From contig FTLJ01000004.1 in NCBI GenBank assembly GCA_900155495.1, positions 1 to 64,000 of the forward strand: a stretch of 64,000 nucleotides of DNA. Direction: 5' to 3'. The position numbers and the translations under genes were made by a program. This document shows, one piece after another, positions 1 through 11,995 of the stretch. Below the pieces are notes generated by a model. The model made no database searches and was not told where the DNA came from. It saw nothing but the letters and a program-made list of their open reading frames with translations. This DNA is from Porogramme epimiltina (taxonomy: Eukaryota > Basidiomycota > Agaricomycetes > Polyporales > Polyporaceae). Within the stretch, counting starts at the first letter, position 1; each line of letters begins with the position of its first letter.

Positions 1-590
1 TGTTCTCGTTTTTCTCACGTCTCCGCACGACAGCGATGAGAAAGCCGAGTGAAAGTTAAACAGGAACTTGGCTGTCCCTTGAATATAACCCATGGGGAAA
101 GGTTATATAGACACATTACATTTCACACACGACGAAAGGCATGTTACAGGAAAACTATTATCTTGTGTGGCAGGTCGAGCTAAAGCCGTGAGAAAAGTAG
201 GATGTCGGTTGCCTGTCACATGCATTTCCTCTCGACAAAAATGTTGATATGCCCGCCGTGTGAGTGATATTACGACCACAAGCTGTCTCTTTGCTTACGA
301 CGCCTATCAGTCTCAATTGGTCGGCAGATTAACTAAGTTATGACTGTCTTCATACAATTGGTCTCGAGCCTGTGGCCCGCATTGGTGCTTTGTTGTGCCA
401 TTGTGGCCTAGTGCCAAGGTAGATCCAGGCGCTTTGCAAGAGCCTCAAAGTCGGACCTGCGGGCGTCACAACTATACTCTTTCACATTGACCCACCCTGA
501 CCACCCACCCAACGAGCCTCCTCAACGGCCGCCAACGCTCACGGACGTCTCGGTGCTCGAATAGAGGTTTTACCCTTCCCTCCCACAAGC
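1..590. other. Left-edge intergenic DNA
   Basis: I see no convincing exon here. There is no long open frame with splice signals and no repeat structure. It may hold the 5' region of a doubtful gene that begins near 591. Confidence 0.4.
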
Positions 591-1556
591 ATGATACCTC
601 CTTCCCTATACACCCATCCTCGACCCCCTACATATTACGAGAAACGATCACATTATGTTGAGCGTCCTCGATATCCAAACGAGCGTCCCCAAATAGAAAC
701 ACGCAGAAACGTCGCGCTGCAAGCTCTCGAAGCCGAAGGTCCCCTCAATCCGTACCTACAGTTTCGTGATGTTGGAGATCGACGAAGCGCTTGCTTGGGT
801 CGCTCCCCCGGAGGTAAGCTATGCAGCCTTAAGAAAGGTGCTTAGAACAATTGAACATGCTTTCATACACTCACCGAAAGACGCACGCGCGAAAGAAGCC
901 GAGCGGTATAATTGGCGTACGAAGGCCACGATGGCATTGGAATCAGATGCAATGGTCAACAGCTCATATCCGCCTTCAACACTGCCCGCACATTTCCCGA
1001 GGACCCCTGCATTACCCGAAGATGAAACCCTCTGCCTCGCCTTCCCCACGATAGGTTCAGGTAGCCATCAAGCAAGTGATAATTTGATGAGCAACTCGCG
1101 AGGTGCGTTTACCTGGCATTTCGGACATCTACGATCGGGTTCTCATACTAGACTAGTGCGGTCACCACCCCGTCAAAGATATGGCTCTGGCCGCCGAGCA
1201 CAAGGAAGTGGTCTGACATACACATGTTATCCAGAACATTCGCGCTCGCCCGCGATGAGTCAAAACCTCTCTGGAAGGCCCTACGCTCTATCTTTTGCTC
1301 CTTCACTCTCGCCCTCCCGGCCTGTGCCAGCGATAGCCTCCGAACTTTCATAGTTAACAAGAGCAGGGCTCCCAACCGGTCCACTTTCAAGCGACTCATG
1401 TCTCTGGCAAAGTTTAATCCATTCAGACGATGTCGGGCGGAATCTACTTCATCTGTTGTGGACAAAGATACTCTGAAGGCTGTCAAGTCTTGGACTACGA
1501 AACGAAGGAGGTGTGCGTCTGCACCAGACGCGGATATCCATACGGCACGCCTTTAA
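591..1556 (+). CDS. Doubtful small multi-exon gene, function unknown
   Basis: Three overlapping plus-strand open stretches (591-845, 766-1353 and 1224-1556) could be pieces of one spliced gene. The first opens with an ATG and a Pro/Tyr/Arg-rich segment. The second contains a plausible amphipathic stretch (AALRKVLRTIEHAF). The third ends in a basic, Ser-rich tail. A GTAAGC donor near 813 and several AG acceptors exist, but I could not join the pieces with one consistent set of phases. I recognise no domain. It could equally be non-coding sequence with chance open frames, and the boundaries given are only the outer limits of the candidate stretches. Confidence 0.2.
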
Positions 1557-2014
1557 GTGTCACCGTTTACTGCCTCTTCAATTCCTCCTCCGGACCAAGG
1601 GGGCAGAACCAGGCCTTGTGTAGTTTGTGCATGTATTAGTACGGAATATTCCTTGCGGATCGCAGTTACAGATACTTAATTGTGGAGAGTGATGCTGTAT
1701 GATTGCGTGTACTGTATCAAATGACGTCTCTGAAACATCGACGCACCTCCGAACTCAACAACGCTGGGGCCACGCCCTCCCTCAGGAGTGTGAGATGTCA
1801 TAATCACTGGAATTGGCAGGACTCCGAGCGCCTGCCACCTGCCCGTGATTCTTGGTACAGTCGCCACAGCCGCCAGTGCCTTCTCCACAGCGTCTCGTTT
1901 AGGCCACGGCCACTCCTCTGCTAACGTCCACTCCCGCCTTGCTTAGTCTGCCCTCTGTCCCCTTCTTCGCGACTCACCGCGACTCTTTCCGCTCGCTTAT
2001 TCTCGCTCTGTTAC

Positions 2015-5000
2015 ATGGCAGAGGCTGGGCCCAACACGACCTCATCCATTTTGTCTGCGTCCTCCACCCCGCCGCCTTCCAGCGCTCTTGCGCCGCCCTC
2101 TCGACCTACCCACATACATTTCCCTGGCGATGCACACTCCTCTGGAAATGGTTCACACACCAGTATTCACGCCTTGGGCCTTGGTCCTCCTCCCACTCTG
2201 CGCTCTTCCAACAACCAAGGTGGTTCGCTCTCGTTTCAGCAAGATGACAGACGTCGGCGGGTCAAGTCCGTCGATGCATCTTCGCCCTTCGACCAATTCC
2301 GCAACCGGGATGGGCACCCTTCATCTCCTTCTAGGAGGGCTATGAGCTTTAGTAGGAAAGGGGAGCAACGGGATGTAATGTCTTCAGTAGCACCCATGGA
2401 TACCTTTTCCGACGAGTTCGACCTTTGTGAGTGTGCTTCCCTCCCTCTGTAGTCACCTGTATTGACTATAATTCAGCACGAGAAGGCATGTATACTGTAT
2501 TACTCCATAGCAAACACTTCTTAATAGGTTGTTTGCAGACCCGGGTGTGTTGGAGGACGTTCAACGAGCATTACGCCTCAAGGCGCGTCGTGAAGCCCGG
2601 CTCAGGACGCAGTCAAGTCCCCTTCGCGTCGAATCTTATGGCCCTTCTGATATCACCTCTTTATCATCGGCGGGATCATCACAAGGTGGTCATACATCCA
2701 CTCAACCGCCTTTCCCTCGGCCTCTTCGAATTTCCGGCGACTCGGAAATCGACTTCAGCCCATCTGTCGGGATACCTGCTGTACATGCAGTTCCCTCATC
2801 TCTCGACGACGGTATAACCCTCGACTGGAGCATACCACCTCTTGAAGATGTGCGCGAACGCCGCTGGTCATTGTCAAGGGGCAAACGGAAGTCTAGAGAA
2901 CAAGTATCTTTGATGTCCGACAAGTCCAGCTTCGAGAAGGAGGAGGCCATCCATGCCAGTAAGGTTCTGTGTTGACGCCTTCTAAGCTCGTAGCTTACCA
3001 TTTTCGCAGATAAACTTAAACTCATTCGGTCTCAGGTGAAACCTCAGACCGTCCGGAAGGCTGAGATGATCAAGGACCAACTTCAACGGAAATATGAGGC
3101 TTTATTATCTCGAGACAGGTCATCGGCGCCCAACCTGCTCGAAGTTAGTCGCTGGTATCATAACCAGGAAGCAAATGTTCGTGCGAAGATGGACAACACA
3201 GAACCATTGACTTGGATGAAACACCTCTGGGACAAGCACCCACCTGTAGGGGCAAGGAAGTCTTCCTGGAGTCCGCCTGCTTTTGTTGTAGAAGAGTTCA
3301 TTAACACGCACTTAAGCCCGCACGTCATGGATACTATCCCGGAAAATGACGTTATCCTACCTTTGTCCCCCAACGCCGCATCCTTCTCCGATACACGGTC
3401 TCCCACTAGTAGCTCGTACTCTTGGGCTACTACTCCTCGCCATTCCCTCGAGGCCGCAGTTTCCCGTGTCAGGACGTCCGGGGATGCGCAAGTTTCTTTC
3501 GAGCCGATGGTAGAGTCGGGAAGGGATTCTGTCGGGGGAGACTCACGACGCAGCAGCGATAATTATAAGGGCTGGAAGACCGCCGGAGTGGATTCAACAC
3601 CGAGCTCTATATACAGCATGAAAGGCCCCTCTCCCAATAGTAGTCGCAGACGTCTTCGAGATCTCAAGAAACGTTTAGCCCTCCGCGGTAGCGACGAAGC
3701 TCTGTCATCTGCTCGCAACTCGATGTCGGAGAACAGCGGTCACAGCGCTTCCGAAGATGGAGGCCATTCGCTCCACCACAAAATCGCAGCTGTCTTACAA
3801 CCCAAGAGTCGGCCCACCAGTCTTCATCTACCCTCATCTACACACCCTACATCCTCTCAGGACGACAAGCGCCATTCAAATGACGCAACCTCTCCTGGTC
3901 CGCCTGACGCTCCGACTACCGCCACTCAAGGCGATACAATCTTTCCTAACACAACCGAGCCTACACCAAGACTCCCCGTATCGGATGATGCTCAGCCTCA
4001 TACCATAATTCCTCGTCGTAGATTCCGAACATCCCTCCCCAGCTCAAACGACATGTTTGCACAAGAGCATTCAAAGCGCCGACAGTCTGCTGACGAACAG
4101 AAGGCACATGAGGAGTACGAGATCAAAGCACAGTACGTGTTTTCTTTCCATGGCTTCGTTGTCTATGCTGAGAAGCTCTCAGAGTACTCGAGGACACCCT
4201 TTCTCAGAACTACCGCATTCGCCACCTTCTCCAGCGTGTATGCACCAGTGTTCGAGAGTATGATTCGCTCCAGTTTGGGCTGTCTGCTCTCGTTGGCATT
4301 CCATACGAGAAGATTCCCCCAGAAGTTCTAGATGCCTTTTTGCATGATCCCTCCGCCGTTACTGGCCATACACGCAGCGCAAGAGGATGGCTTGCTGTAG
4401 AGGACATACATCTTCGAATACAACGCCAACAAGACACTCTACAACTGTTCATGCACTCCCTCGATCCCGGAATGGCGACTCCATCTCATAAGATCCTTGG
4501 AGACCCTATCGCAAATTTGATGGATGCTCTAGGTGCTCTATCTGCACGGCGCGAAGACTTGACCCATCGTGCGGAAGAGGCCACGACCGTCTTAAAGCGC
4601 GTCAAGGCCATCCAATCAGACGTCAAGAGAGACTACAACGATACCCTTTCCCATACATCATTAGTATATCCCGAGGTATGTGTCCACCACTAATGATTGC
4701 ATTCTATACTCATTTTTCTATAGCTCTCTCAGATTGCCGCGTTGGAAGAGAGCTACCGGAATCACTATCAACAATTTTGGGATATTGGTCTCGACGCACT
4801 CACATTCTTCCTGGACACGATGACACCATTTTGGAGGGTCTACGGCAAATCTATAGGGAAGGATGTGCAAGATTTCCTCATCGTCCCCTGGTACAGAAAC
4901 GAGTTCACCGGCGAGCCAAAGCGATACCTTATCGAGCACTTTCCGCGACGCTCGCTCCGTCATTGGGTCGCTCTCCTGGCCCTTTCTTTTGGCAGTGTCG

Positions 5001-5215
5001 CTGGGACGATACTCCAAGCTCGCGCTGCCGTATACTTGACAAGCCAGATCAGCCTTCCGTGGCTCTACGACGGGCTGTGGTGGATCGTCATCCCCATCTC
5101 CGTGATACCCCTCATCATACAATGGTGCGCGGTCCTATTCGAACTTTGCATTATATTCGCGCAAATGGGCGTTGTGATTTGGTGGATGGGTTGGTCTGTG
5201 GGTTTGTTCACATGA
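2015..5215 (+). CDS. Ser/Pro-rich protein with C-terminal membrane segments, unknown function
   Basis: Five exons fit perfectly in phase: 2015-2426, 2539-2958, 3010-4132, 4183-4675 and 4724-5215, giving about 979 residues. The N-terminal two thirds is a disordered Ser/Pro/Arg-rich region with an embedded helical stretch around the third exon start. Residues from roughly 640 to 820 look helical or coiled-coil (for example LRIQRQQDTLQLFMHSLD and the heptad-like stretch ending HYQQFWDIGLDAL). The last 70 residues hold two or three hydrophobic segments (RHWVALLALSFGSVAG; WWIVIPISVIPLIIQW; ELCIIFAQMGVVIWWMGW), so the protein is probably tail-anchored or multi-pass at its C-terminus. I do not recognise a named family. 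The start chosen is the first ATG of the exon-1 frame. It is convergent with the next gene, with 111 bp between the stop codons. Confidence 0.72.
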
Positions 5216-5326
5216 TGCTGTCGATTGCTTTGCGTGTATCATTATATCATACATATCAGCATATGCTAAGTTACAACTTGTCTCCACATATGGCGTGGGG
5301 ATCAGCTAAGATCGACTAAGAGTCCA

Positions 5327-6966
5327 CTAAGTGCTCGTGGAAGGTGGATATAGAACTAGAACATCTTTCTGGGTCGAAGGCAACTGTCCCACCGAAGACG
5401 ACACATGGTGAGATGGAGGGACATGGGTGGATGTCTGCCATACCTGAACCCCGCTATGACTTGAGCCAATGGGGGCTGGATGCTGTGGAATGTCAGGTTT
5501 GGCTTTACCAGCATCAATGCAGCTACGACAGAACCCTGCCCAGCAGTATCAGAGACGGCAAGGGTAGATCGACAACTAATGGAGACTTACTCCCTCCCAT
5601 CATCAGGGGGACGTCGGTCTGTCCGCACTCGTGACACGCAATGGGCGGAGGCGGGGCTGACGGCTTGGCCTTGAGTGACTGACGTCGTTTAACAGGAGCC
5701 CTCTTCTCAATAAGAGTTGGCGGGACATCGGAGATTATCGTGGCCTTCCTGGGCAGTCTGCGCTTTGCCCTGTTGCTATCGGCTCCCGCGGGCTTGACTG
5801 GCTTCGTTGTATACGTTGGCGCAACAGCCTAGCGAGTGCCCGGTGAGCTCCATGTGTAGAATGATTGGGCTCTAGACTGACACTCTGAATTTCGGTCAAC
5901 GTCTCTCCCTCTGGCAGGCGGTGCTGTAGATACGAACGCGGTGGTGCATTTCGAGCCTATGTCGAGCGAGCAGTATAAGTAGATGTTATGTGCAAATCGG
6001 TACAAATTGGCCTACCGCATCGACTAGTTTCTCTTTACTTTCTTCCATCTTGGCTGGACCACCTGCCCAGCCTAGGAGTAATTCCCATAACGTTAGGTGT
6101 ACTTTTGAAAACCGAAAGCTAACAACCTCGGGCGTTGGCGCATCAGTCGACGGGTCAGAAGGTCGGGGTTCGGTTCCCGTGTGGTTGAGGAAGGGGATGC
6201 AGGTGGTAACAATAACATCGGAGAGCCACGCAGATGTGCCCTCCACCACGCCAACGCGCTCGCAGTAAACATCCCCTCTAGGGAAAATCCATCTTTCTGT
6301 GGAGTGCTCGTGGAACTCTAAGATGATGTCGAATGGTTTGGGTGAACCTTCCCTGACTGGGGTCGATGCATGCGGTGTTAAGGCAGCTGGGGGTGTCCCA
6401 CCGAAAGACTCTAGTTCTGGGACACCTTCTAGGGATTGGATGAGAAGGCCCAAAGTCTTCACCTGGTCATCAGTCGCCGTACGGTTCAAGACTGCTTTCA
6501 GTAGATTTGCAAGGATGGGGTTGGACTGTGAGGCAATCGCGACCTTGGACGACAACGCGGGGGAGACATAAGGTGCATCGGAAACGGGGGTGGTCGGTTG
6601 GGGCTGGGCGGGGGCTGACGAGGTCGCAAATGCAGGAGTGTATGAGGTAGCTGTAGTCATTTTTGTTGAAGATATATGGTTGAAGCAACTAAGAACATAC
6701 ATTGAGACTCAGGTCCATTGGGTGGACTTGCAGAAGGAAGATAGTGGACTTCAAAAACCGAGGTATTGGCAAAGACGTGGGGTCCAATGCGTAGATCGAA
6801 TTTCCCGTGAGCTTTGATGGTGTGGGGAGGGACCGTCACTTCCGCTGCTTTGTTGCCTCGGGCTTTGCTTGAGAACTTAGGGAATGTGGCCAGAAGCCAT
6901 TTAGTCCTAGCTAAGTGTATCGGTTAGAACTAGTGTTGTTGCTTGGAGTAAAACGACTGCTTACAT
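5327..6966 (-). CDS. GATA-like zinc-finger protein
   Basis: I reconstructed this gene from short exons, most of which have no long uninterrupted frame: 6966-6965, 6906-6701, 6650-6016, 5956-5882, 5828-5591 and 5535-5327 (1365 nt, 454 residues). All phases agree. The start codon itself is split by an intron (AT|G). The N-terminal 70 residues form a beta-rich conserved-looking block starting MTKWLLATFPKF. A middle block (roughly residues 100-280) ends in an aromatic helix (LTLWELLLGWAGG). Near the C-terminus sits CHECGQTDVPL followed by FCRSCID, which has the C-x2-C-G-x-T-x2-P-L opening and C-x2-C closing of a GATA finger, but with the WRRGP-type loop shortened. The finger is itself interrupted by an intron. 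A role as a chromatin or transcription regulator is inferred, because GATA-like fingers occur in such fungal proteins. I cannot name an ortholog. Confidence 0.68.
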
Positions 6967-7521
6967 TGCTTGAGCGACTGAAGCACAACCAAACTAGATA
7001 AGTAGTAAGTGGGAAGCTATCACAATGTGCCGCTCAATGCATTCCAACCTCTCAGAAAGGGGCAGGAGCTCAGATTTTTCTACACCTGAGCTGTCTTGAG
7101 TTTCCCAATCAGGCTGAGGGCCGACTGGCAGGATCACAGAGCGACGCATCCCCGACCCAAGCTTTGAGTGGCGCAGAGGGCTAGTGGGGGAAAGTGCGAA
7201 AAGGGGACACCAATTGAGCCGATAAAAGGAAGATTCTGGCGGGGCTAGGAAGCAGGCAGATGGTGATACGGAACAAGGTCATCGAGCGCGAGGACACTAA
7301 GCAAAACGCGCTCCTTGGGCTCCGCGCCGATGACGCTCCTCAACGCGCTCGGCCTGCTGCCTGTGCTCCCTTCGGACCGACAATGAGCGTCTAATTGGCC
7401 ACCCTTTTGCCCTTGCAGCGCAGTTCTTGTCCTTGTCCCTGTGTTTCCCTCCTTCATACTCGTCGACCTGTTTTCGTGGTGTATCCGCTGCTGATATCCG
7501 TGAAGTTGTATACCAACTTGC
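6967..7521. promoter_or_regulatory. Divergent promoter region, GATA-like gene / BDP1
   Basis: About 555 bp separates the two divergent start codons. No TATA box or repeated element stood out. The right part has several overlapping chance open frames on the minus strand, which I judge non-coding. Confidence 0.4.
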
Positions 7522-9699
7522 ATGTCACAACGTGTCCGTGAGTACTCACACAACCTATCGACATACGAACTGACTAAACTTCGTTCTCAGAGAAGGGGAG
7601 TACTGTATTCCGTCCCATCGCGAGGCCTCGTCCACGCGGAGGGACAGAGTCCCGTCAGTCATCAGCTCTTCCTGAACTACATCCAAATGCTTCCTCTACC
7701 CGCGAACACGATGGTCCTCTGCCAAGGGCTCCGTCTGTTATGCCTCCTCCCTCCATCGTCCCTCAACGCCTCCCGACGGAACCCCTTCCTCCTTCATCGT
7801 CCCAGGATTCTCGCCTTGTCTCCCAACAGTCCTTTGGCGACGTTTCTACATCACCCCCACCTATAGCTCCAACTATTGGTTCAAGTAATCCTCGGGTGCC
7901 TCCCCCCATCCGTAGTGCACCAATTCGAAGACCCCCCACTATCGCCTCTGCACAAACTTCCGAGGGGTCAGGAAGGCCGTACATTATTGCTGAAGCATCC
8001 GACACTCACCCTCCTCACGCGGCAGTGACACCTATACCCCTCGTAGGCACACATTCATACACCCATGTTCCTCCACCCGAAGATGTCAATCTACTCAACG
8101 AGCTTCCTCCTGTACCGTCTCACGTACCTGGAATGAATGATCCTCTGTCCCTCCCGTTTCGCATCGACGCTTCTCAGATTGACCCTCAACTAATGATCGT
8201 GACCAACGAAGAGATGCCTTCATTCTCCTCACAAGCAATCACACCTCACGCTCTACCAGCTGCCGATAGCAGCCAGGGGAATGCATCTAACGACGCGCCC
8301 CCTGCCAAGACCTCGAAGCCTCGGAGAGCTTCTCGGAAACGTGCAGCTGATCCTTCACGGGCTGATGAAAGCAGCACCAATCGTGAGCACCAACCCACAT
8401 AGGATGTGTGTAGCTGTATTGACGATCTGTCACAGAAGATAGTCAAACAGATGCGGCACCAAAGAGAAAGAGAAAGTCAAGGTCAAAGGGCACCGAAGGA
8501 GATGAGAACGAGAATTCTGTCGGGCCAGGGTCGAAAAAACAGAAGTCTACTGGGTCGCGGCGGGGACGGACACGACCACCATCTCCCCCACCATTCGACC
8601 CCGATGCCGATCCAGGGGAAGAACTCGATCCGACTGTGGTTACGATGGCTGCTCTTTGCGATGATACTGGGAGAGGTCGTGTCAGTAGTAAGGCCAGTCA
8701 AGTCGTCAACAACCATGCTGCTTGGAGGGCTGCGAACCGGGAGAAGCGGGCTAGGATGAAGGCCATCATGGAAGCGAAGAAGTATGGGCGGGACCTCGAG
8801 GCAGAAGAAGAGGGTGGTGACCAGAACGGCGCAAGTACTTCGCAAGGAGAGCCTCCTTCCTCGCCGTCTCGGACTACCACTCCTGCGCCGGAGGCAGCCT
8901 CAACAAACCTCACTGAGGACGATCCAACGGATAAGGGTGCTGACGACTTCAGCTACGGCGACAGCCTAGCTGTCAGCCGTTTCAATGTTCAAGTTCGCAT
9001 TGGCGCGAATGGGGAAACTATCATCGACGAGGACTCTCTGTTTGTGAACCGGGACGAGGGCGACCAAACGGAGAACTACACACACGTGGAAGAGTCTGAC
9101 TTCACCAAGTTCGTCAATTCTGCGACGCACAGCAAGAAAGTACGCGGCTCACGATGGAGCGCAGAAGAGACCGAGCTGTTTTACGACGTGAGTCAAAGAG
9201 TCATGTGTCTCTTCACGCCCACTGGACTAACATCCATGCAGGCACTCTCGCAGTTCGGTGAGAACTATGAGCTTATATCGTACATTCTCCCCGGCCGCGA
9301 CAGAAAGGCATGCAAGAACAAGTTCAAGACCGAGGATAGGAAGAACCCGGCTCGGATCACTTACTGTCTGACTAACCGCAGGCCATATGGTACGCACTCT
9401 CCTTTCGCTCGTTTGTCTGTTACGCCGTTTATCAAACAGTCTTTCCTGCAGATATCGAGACACTCGCCCGAATGACTGGCAAGGACTTCTCAGGTCCTAC
9501 TCCAGAGATCCGAGCACCCACACCCGTCCGATCTACAGAGCTTGAACAAGTGGAAGAACCAGAGAGCACACCTGCACCTAGAGTGAAACGGAAGAAGAGC
9601 AAAACACCGAGTGTCCGTGATGCAGATGTTGAGATAGTCGGAGACATCGATGAGGTCACGGCGAAGGAGGACGCGCTCGATTTGCTTGTACCTTCATGA
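7522..9699 (+). CDS. BDP1: TFIIIB subunit B'' (BDP1)
   Basis: This is a component of TFIIIB, the initiation factor that recruits RNA polymerase III to tRNA, 5S and U6 genes in the nucleus. Five exons agree in phase: 7522-7537, 7591-8382, 8436-9187, 9242-9389 and 9452-9699 (651 residues). The first exon is only 16 nt and opens MSQRVQ. The N-terminal half is Pro/Ser-rich with basic patches (PKRKRKSRSK). The diagnostic part starts around residue 440: the GANGETIIDEDSLF block, a helix ending FTKFVNSATHSKKV, then the extended SANT/Myb domain RWSAEETELFYDALSQFGEN and the LPGRDRKACKNKFK helix, followed by the conserved TGKDFSGPTPEI segment. The C-terminal tail is short and basic/acidic. It lies upstream of DMC1 on the same strand, 315 bp apart. 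Confidence 0.93.
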
Positions 9700-10014
9700 C
9701 CCTTTCATTGTCTGCTAATGATTCACCAGTGATACTTCCCCTTGTCTATTCTCGCGGAATGCTGTGCCTACATGTCGCGCTAAGCCGGGTTCGGGACACT
9801 ATTGCTGCAAGTACAAAAGGGTTGTGGTAACAAGCATGCAAATCGTCCTGTCTAGCGGGTAGCAGCGGCCTGCGCCCGCGCGAGCGCTAAATACGGGTCG
9901 CGCTCACGTGCTTTAAAGCACACTTCCGGATGGGTCCACACTTGGGCTCGCGCTCTTACTTTCTCAACTCTCCAGCTCCCATCTTCCTCCTCCAACTACT
10001 TTTCTACTATCACA
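9700..10014 (+). promoter_or_regulatory. BDP1-DMC1 intergenic region, DMC1 promoter
   Basis: This 315-bp gap must hold the BDP1 terminator and the DMC1 promoter. A CACGTG E-box-like palindrome lies at about 9905-9911, beside TTTAAAGC. A pyrimidine-rich stretch (CTCTCCAGCTCCCATCTTCC) lies just before the DMC1 ATG, a common feature of fungal core promoters. Any meiotic control element would be here, but I cannot identify one with confidence. Confidence 0.4.
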
Positions 10015-11995
10015 ATGGTTAGACGCGTGCAATCCCAGAGCGCCCCGACCGTGTCCCGTCCTTCCAGCCCCCAAGGAGATGATTTAGATGAGGTGCACTC
10101 ACGCCTGCTAGAAGAGAATCACGCATATACTCACTAGTAGGTTCAAGACACCGTACTTCGACTCTGTAGATGAACTTCAACAACACGTGAGGCTCTCTCC
10201 GTGTCAGGTTCTACATTCGCTGAGCCGCCACAGGGTATCAATGTTCAAGACATTTTGAAGCTGAAGGTAGCGTAACTTGTGCGGCACTGCAAACCAGTAG
10301 TAATTGGCTGTCAAGTCTGCTGCAATTAATACCGTTTCTGGCGTGAACATGACTACTAGAAGACAAATGCTGAAGATAAAGGTCAATATTTCATTTCATA
10401 AGTTTATTCGTCGTCTCATTTTCTTTCAGGGAATGTCGGAGGCAAAGGTCGAGAAAATCAAGGTTTACGTGCACTCACATCGCAAAAATCTACTTGCTAA
10501 TGCAGCAATATCTAGGAGGCTGCTCATAAAATTCTCGTAAGAAGTCATACATACGTCCATATATGCGTGCTCATGTCGTTGTATGCGGCATAGGGATCCT
10601 CGTTTGCGACAGGCTTAGAGGTGCAAGAGAAGAGGAAGAGGGTTCTTCTGGTCAGCACAGGGAGCAAGGCCGTGGATACTGCCTTGGGAGGCAAGTGTGC
10701 TATGAGCATAAGCTATCCTAGTCCTGAGAATCTCTCCAGGAGGAATCATGTCCCAGTCTATCACCGAAGGTAAGCACCTCCAACCATATGAACGTAGAAT
10801 TGGACTGACCTCTTCGCAGTGTATGGGGAATTTAGAACGGGGAAAACTCAGCTAGCCCATACCATGAGCGTTGTAGCTCAATTGCCACCAGAAATGGGCG
10901 GCGCCTCAGGAAAGGCATGTCCACATCACATTCACGTGTCTGGGCGTGGAATTGACATGGATCAGGTCGCCTACATCGACACAGAAGGCACCTTCCGACC
11001 TGACCGCATTCGTTCCATCGCGGACCGTTTCGGAGGTCCGTCCAAATGCATTAGTGTGGTTCTCCTGGCTCTAATGTGCGATTAGTGGACGGCGACATGG
11101 CGCTTGAGAACATTTTATATGGTGACAATACGTGCATAACATATGTTTCATAACGCCTCATTATTATCATAGCGCGTGCTCACAATAGCGAGCATCAAGT
11201 CAGTTTCAGATCGTCTTTAGCCCTGCGTTGATTTCTAAACGACCCCCTAGATGGAGTTGATCAACGAGTGTTCCATCCGGTTCGCCGAAGACAAAGACTT
11301 CCGACTAATTGTCAGTCGTTAAGCGTTACATACGTCGTCCACAGTCGTTGACCCCGTTGTAGATCGTGGATAGTATCATGGCATTGTTCAGGACTGACTA
11401 CTCCGGAAGAGGTGAACTCAGCGAACGTCAACAAAAGGTACGCCTAACTTGAATAAATACAGTGTGTCCCTCAAAATTTACTCTCCGCTTAGCTTGCACA
11501 GGTAGTCACATCCCCCCGTCGAGCCTTCGTATTTTATCTTACAATGAAACCAGATGCTTTCGAAGCTGAGTAAATTGTCGGAGGAGTATAATGTAAGCCA
11601 GGTCACACATACAACAGCGAACCAGGAAGCTCACTTAGTACTAGATTGCGGTCCTTATAACAAATCAAGTGCAATGTAAGTTAAGAGGCCCCAGCATAGG
11701 CACCCGCTGCTGACGCGGCATGGTATGTAGCCGACCCCGGGGCCACCATGACGTTCGTTGCTGGGGGTGCTCTCAAGCCCATTGGGGGGCACATCCTCTC
11801 TCACGCTTCAGCTACACGTATGTTCTTGAGGAAGGGTGAGTGTTCTCTTTTCAGTAGCACCTGCATTGATCCATGAATGCTCATGCACGGACAGGACGTG
11901 CCGAAGAACGAGTTGCTAAACTAGTAGATAGCCCTGACAAGCCTGAAAGCGAAGCATCCTACAAGCTCGATGAGGGTGGCTGGGCCGACGTCTGA
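10015..11995 (+). CDS. DMC1: Meiotic recombinase DMC1
   Basis: This RecA/RAD51-family strand-exchange protein acts in interhomolog recombination in meiosis. Nineteen exons join in phase to 347 residues, the usual length: 10015-10092, 10148-10186, 10234-10266, 10316-10381, 10430-10462, 10516-10536, 10594-10690, 10740-10769, 10820-10914, 10966-11035, 11086-11121, 11173-11198, 11251-11310, 11363-11437, 11493-11501, 11554-11592, 11645-11675, 11731-11835 and 11895-11995. Visible motifs are the HhH N-terminal domain ([36 protein letters not shown]), Walker [24 protein letters not shown], Walker [13 protein letters not shown], the L1/L2 region with [15 protein letters not shown] and [12 protein letters not shown], and the terminal [14 protein letters not shown]1 rather than RAD51 is indicated by [18 protein letters not shown] and [16 protein letters not shown]. 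Two introns start with GC, and one exon is 9 nt. Many exons are too small to appear as open frames. Confidence 0.95.
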
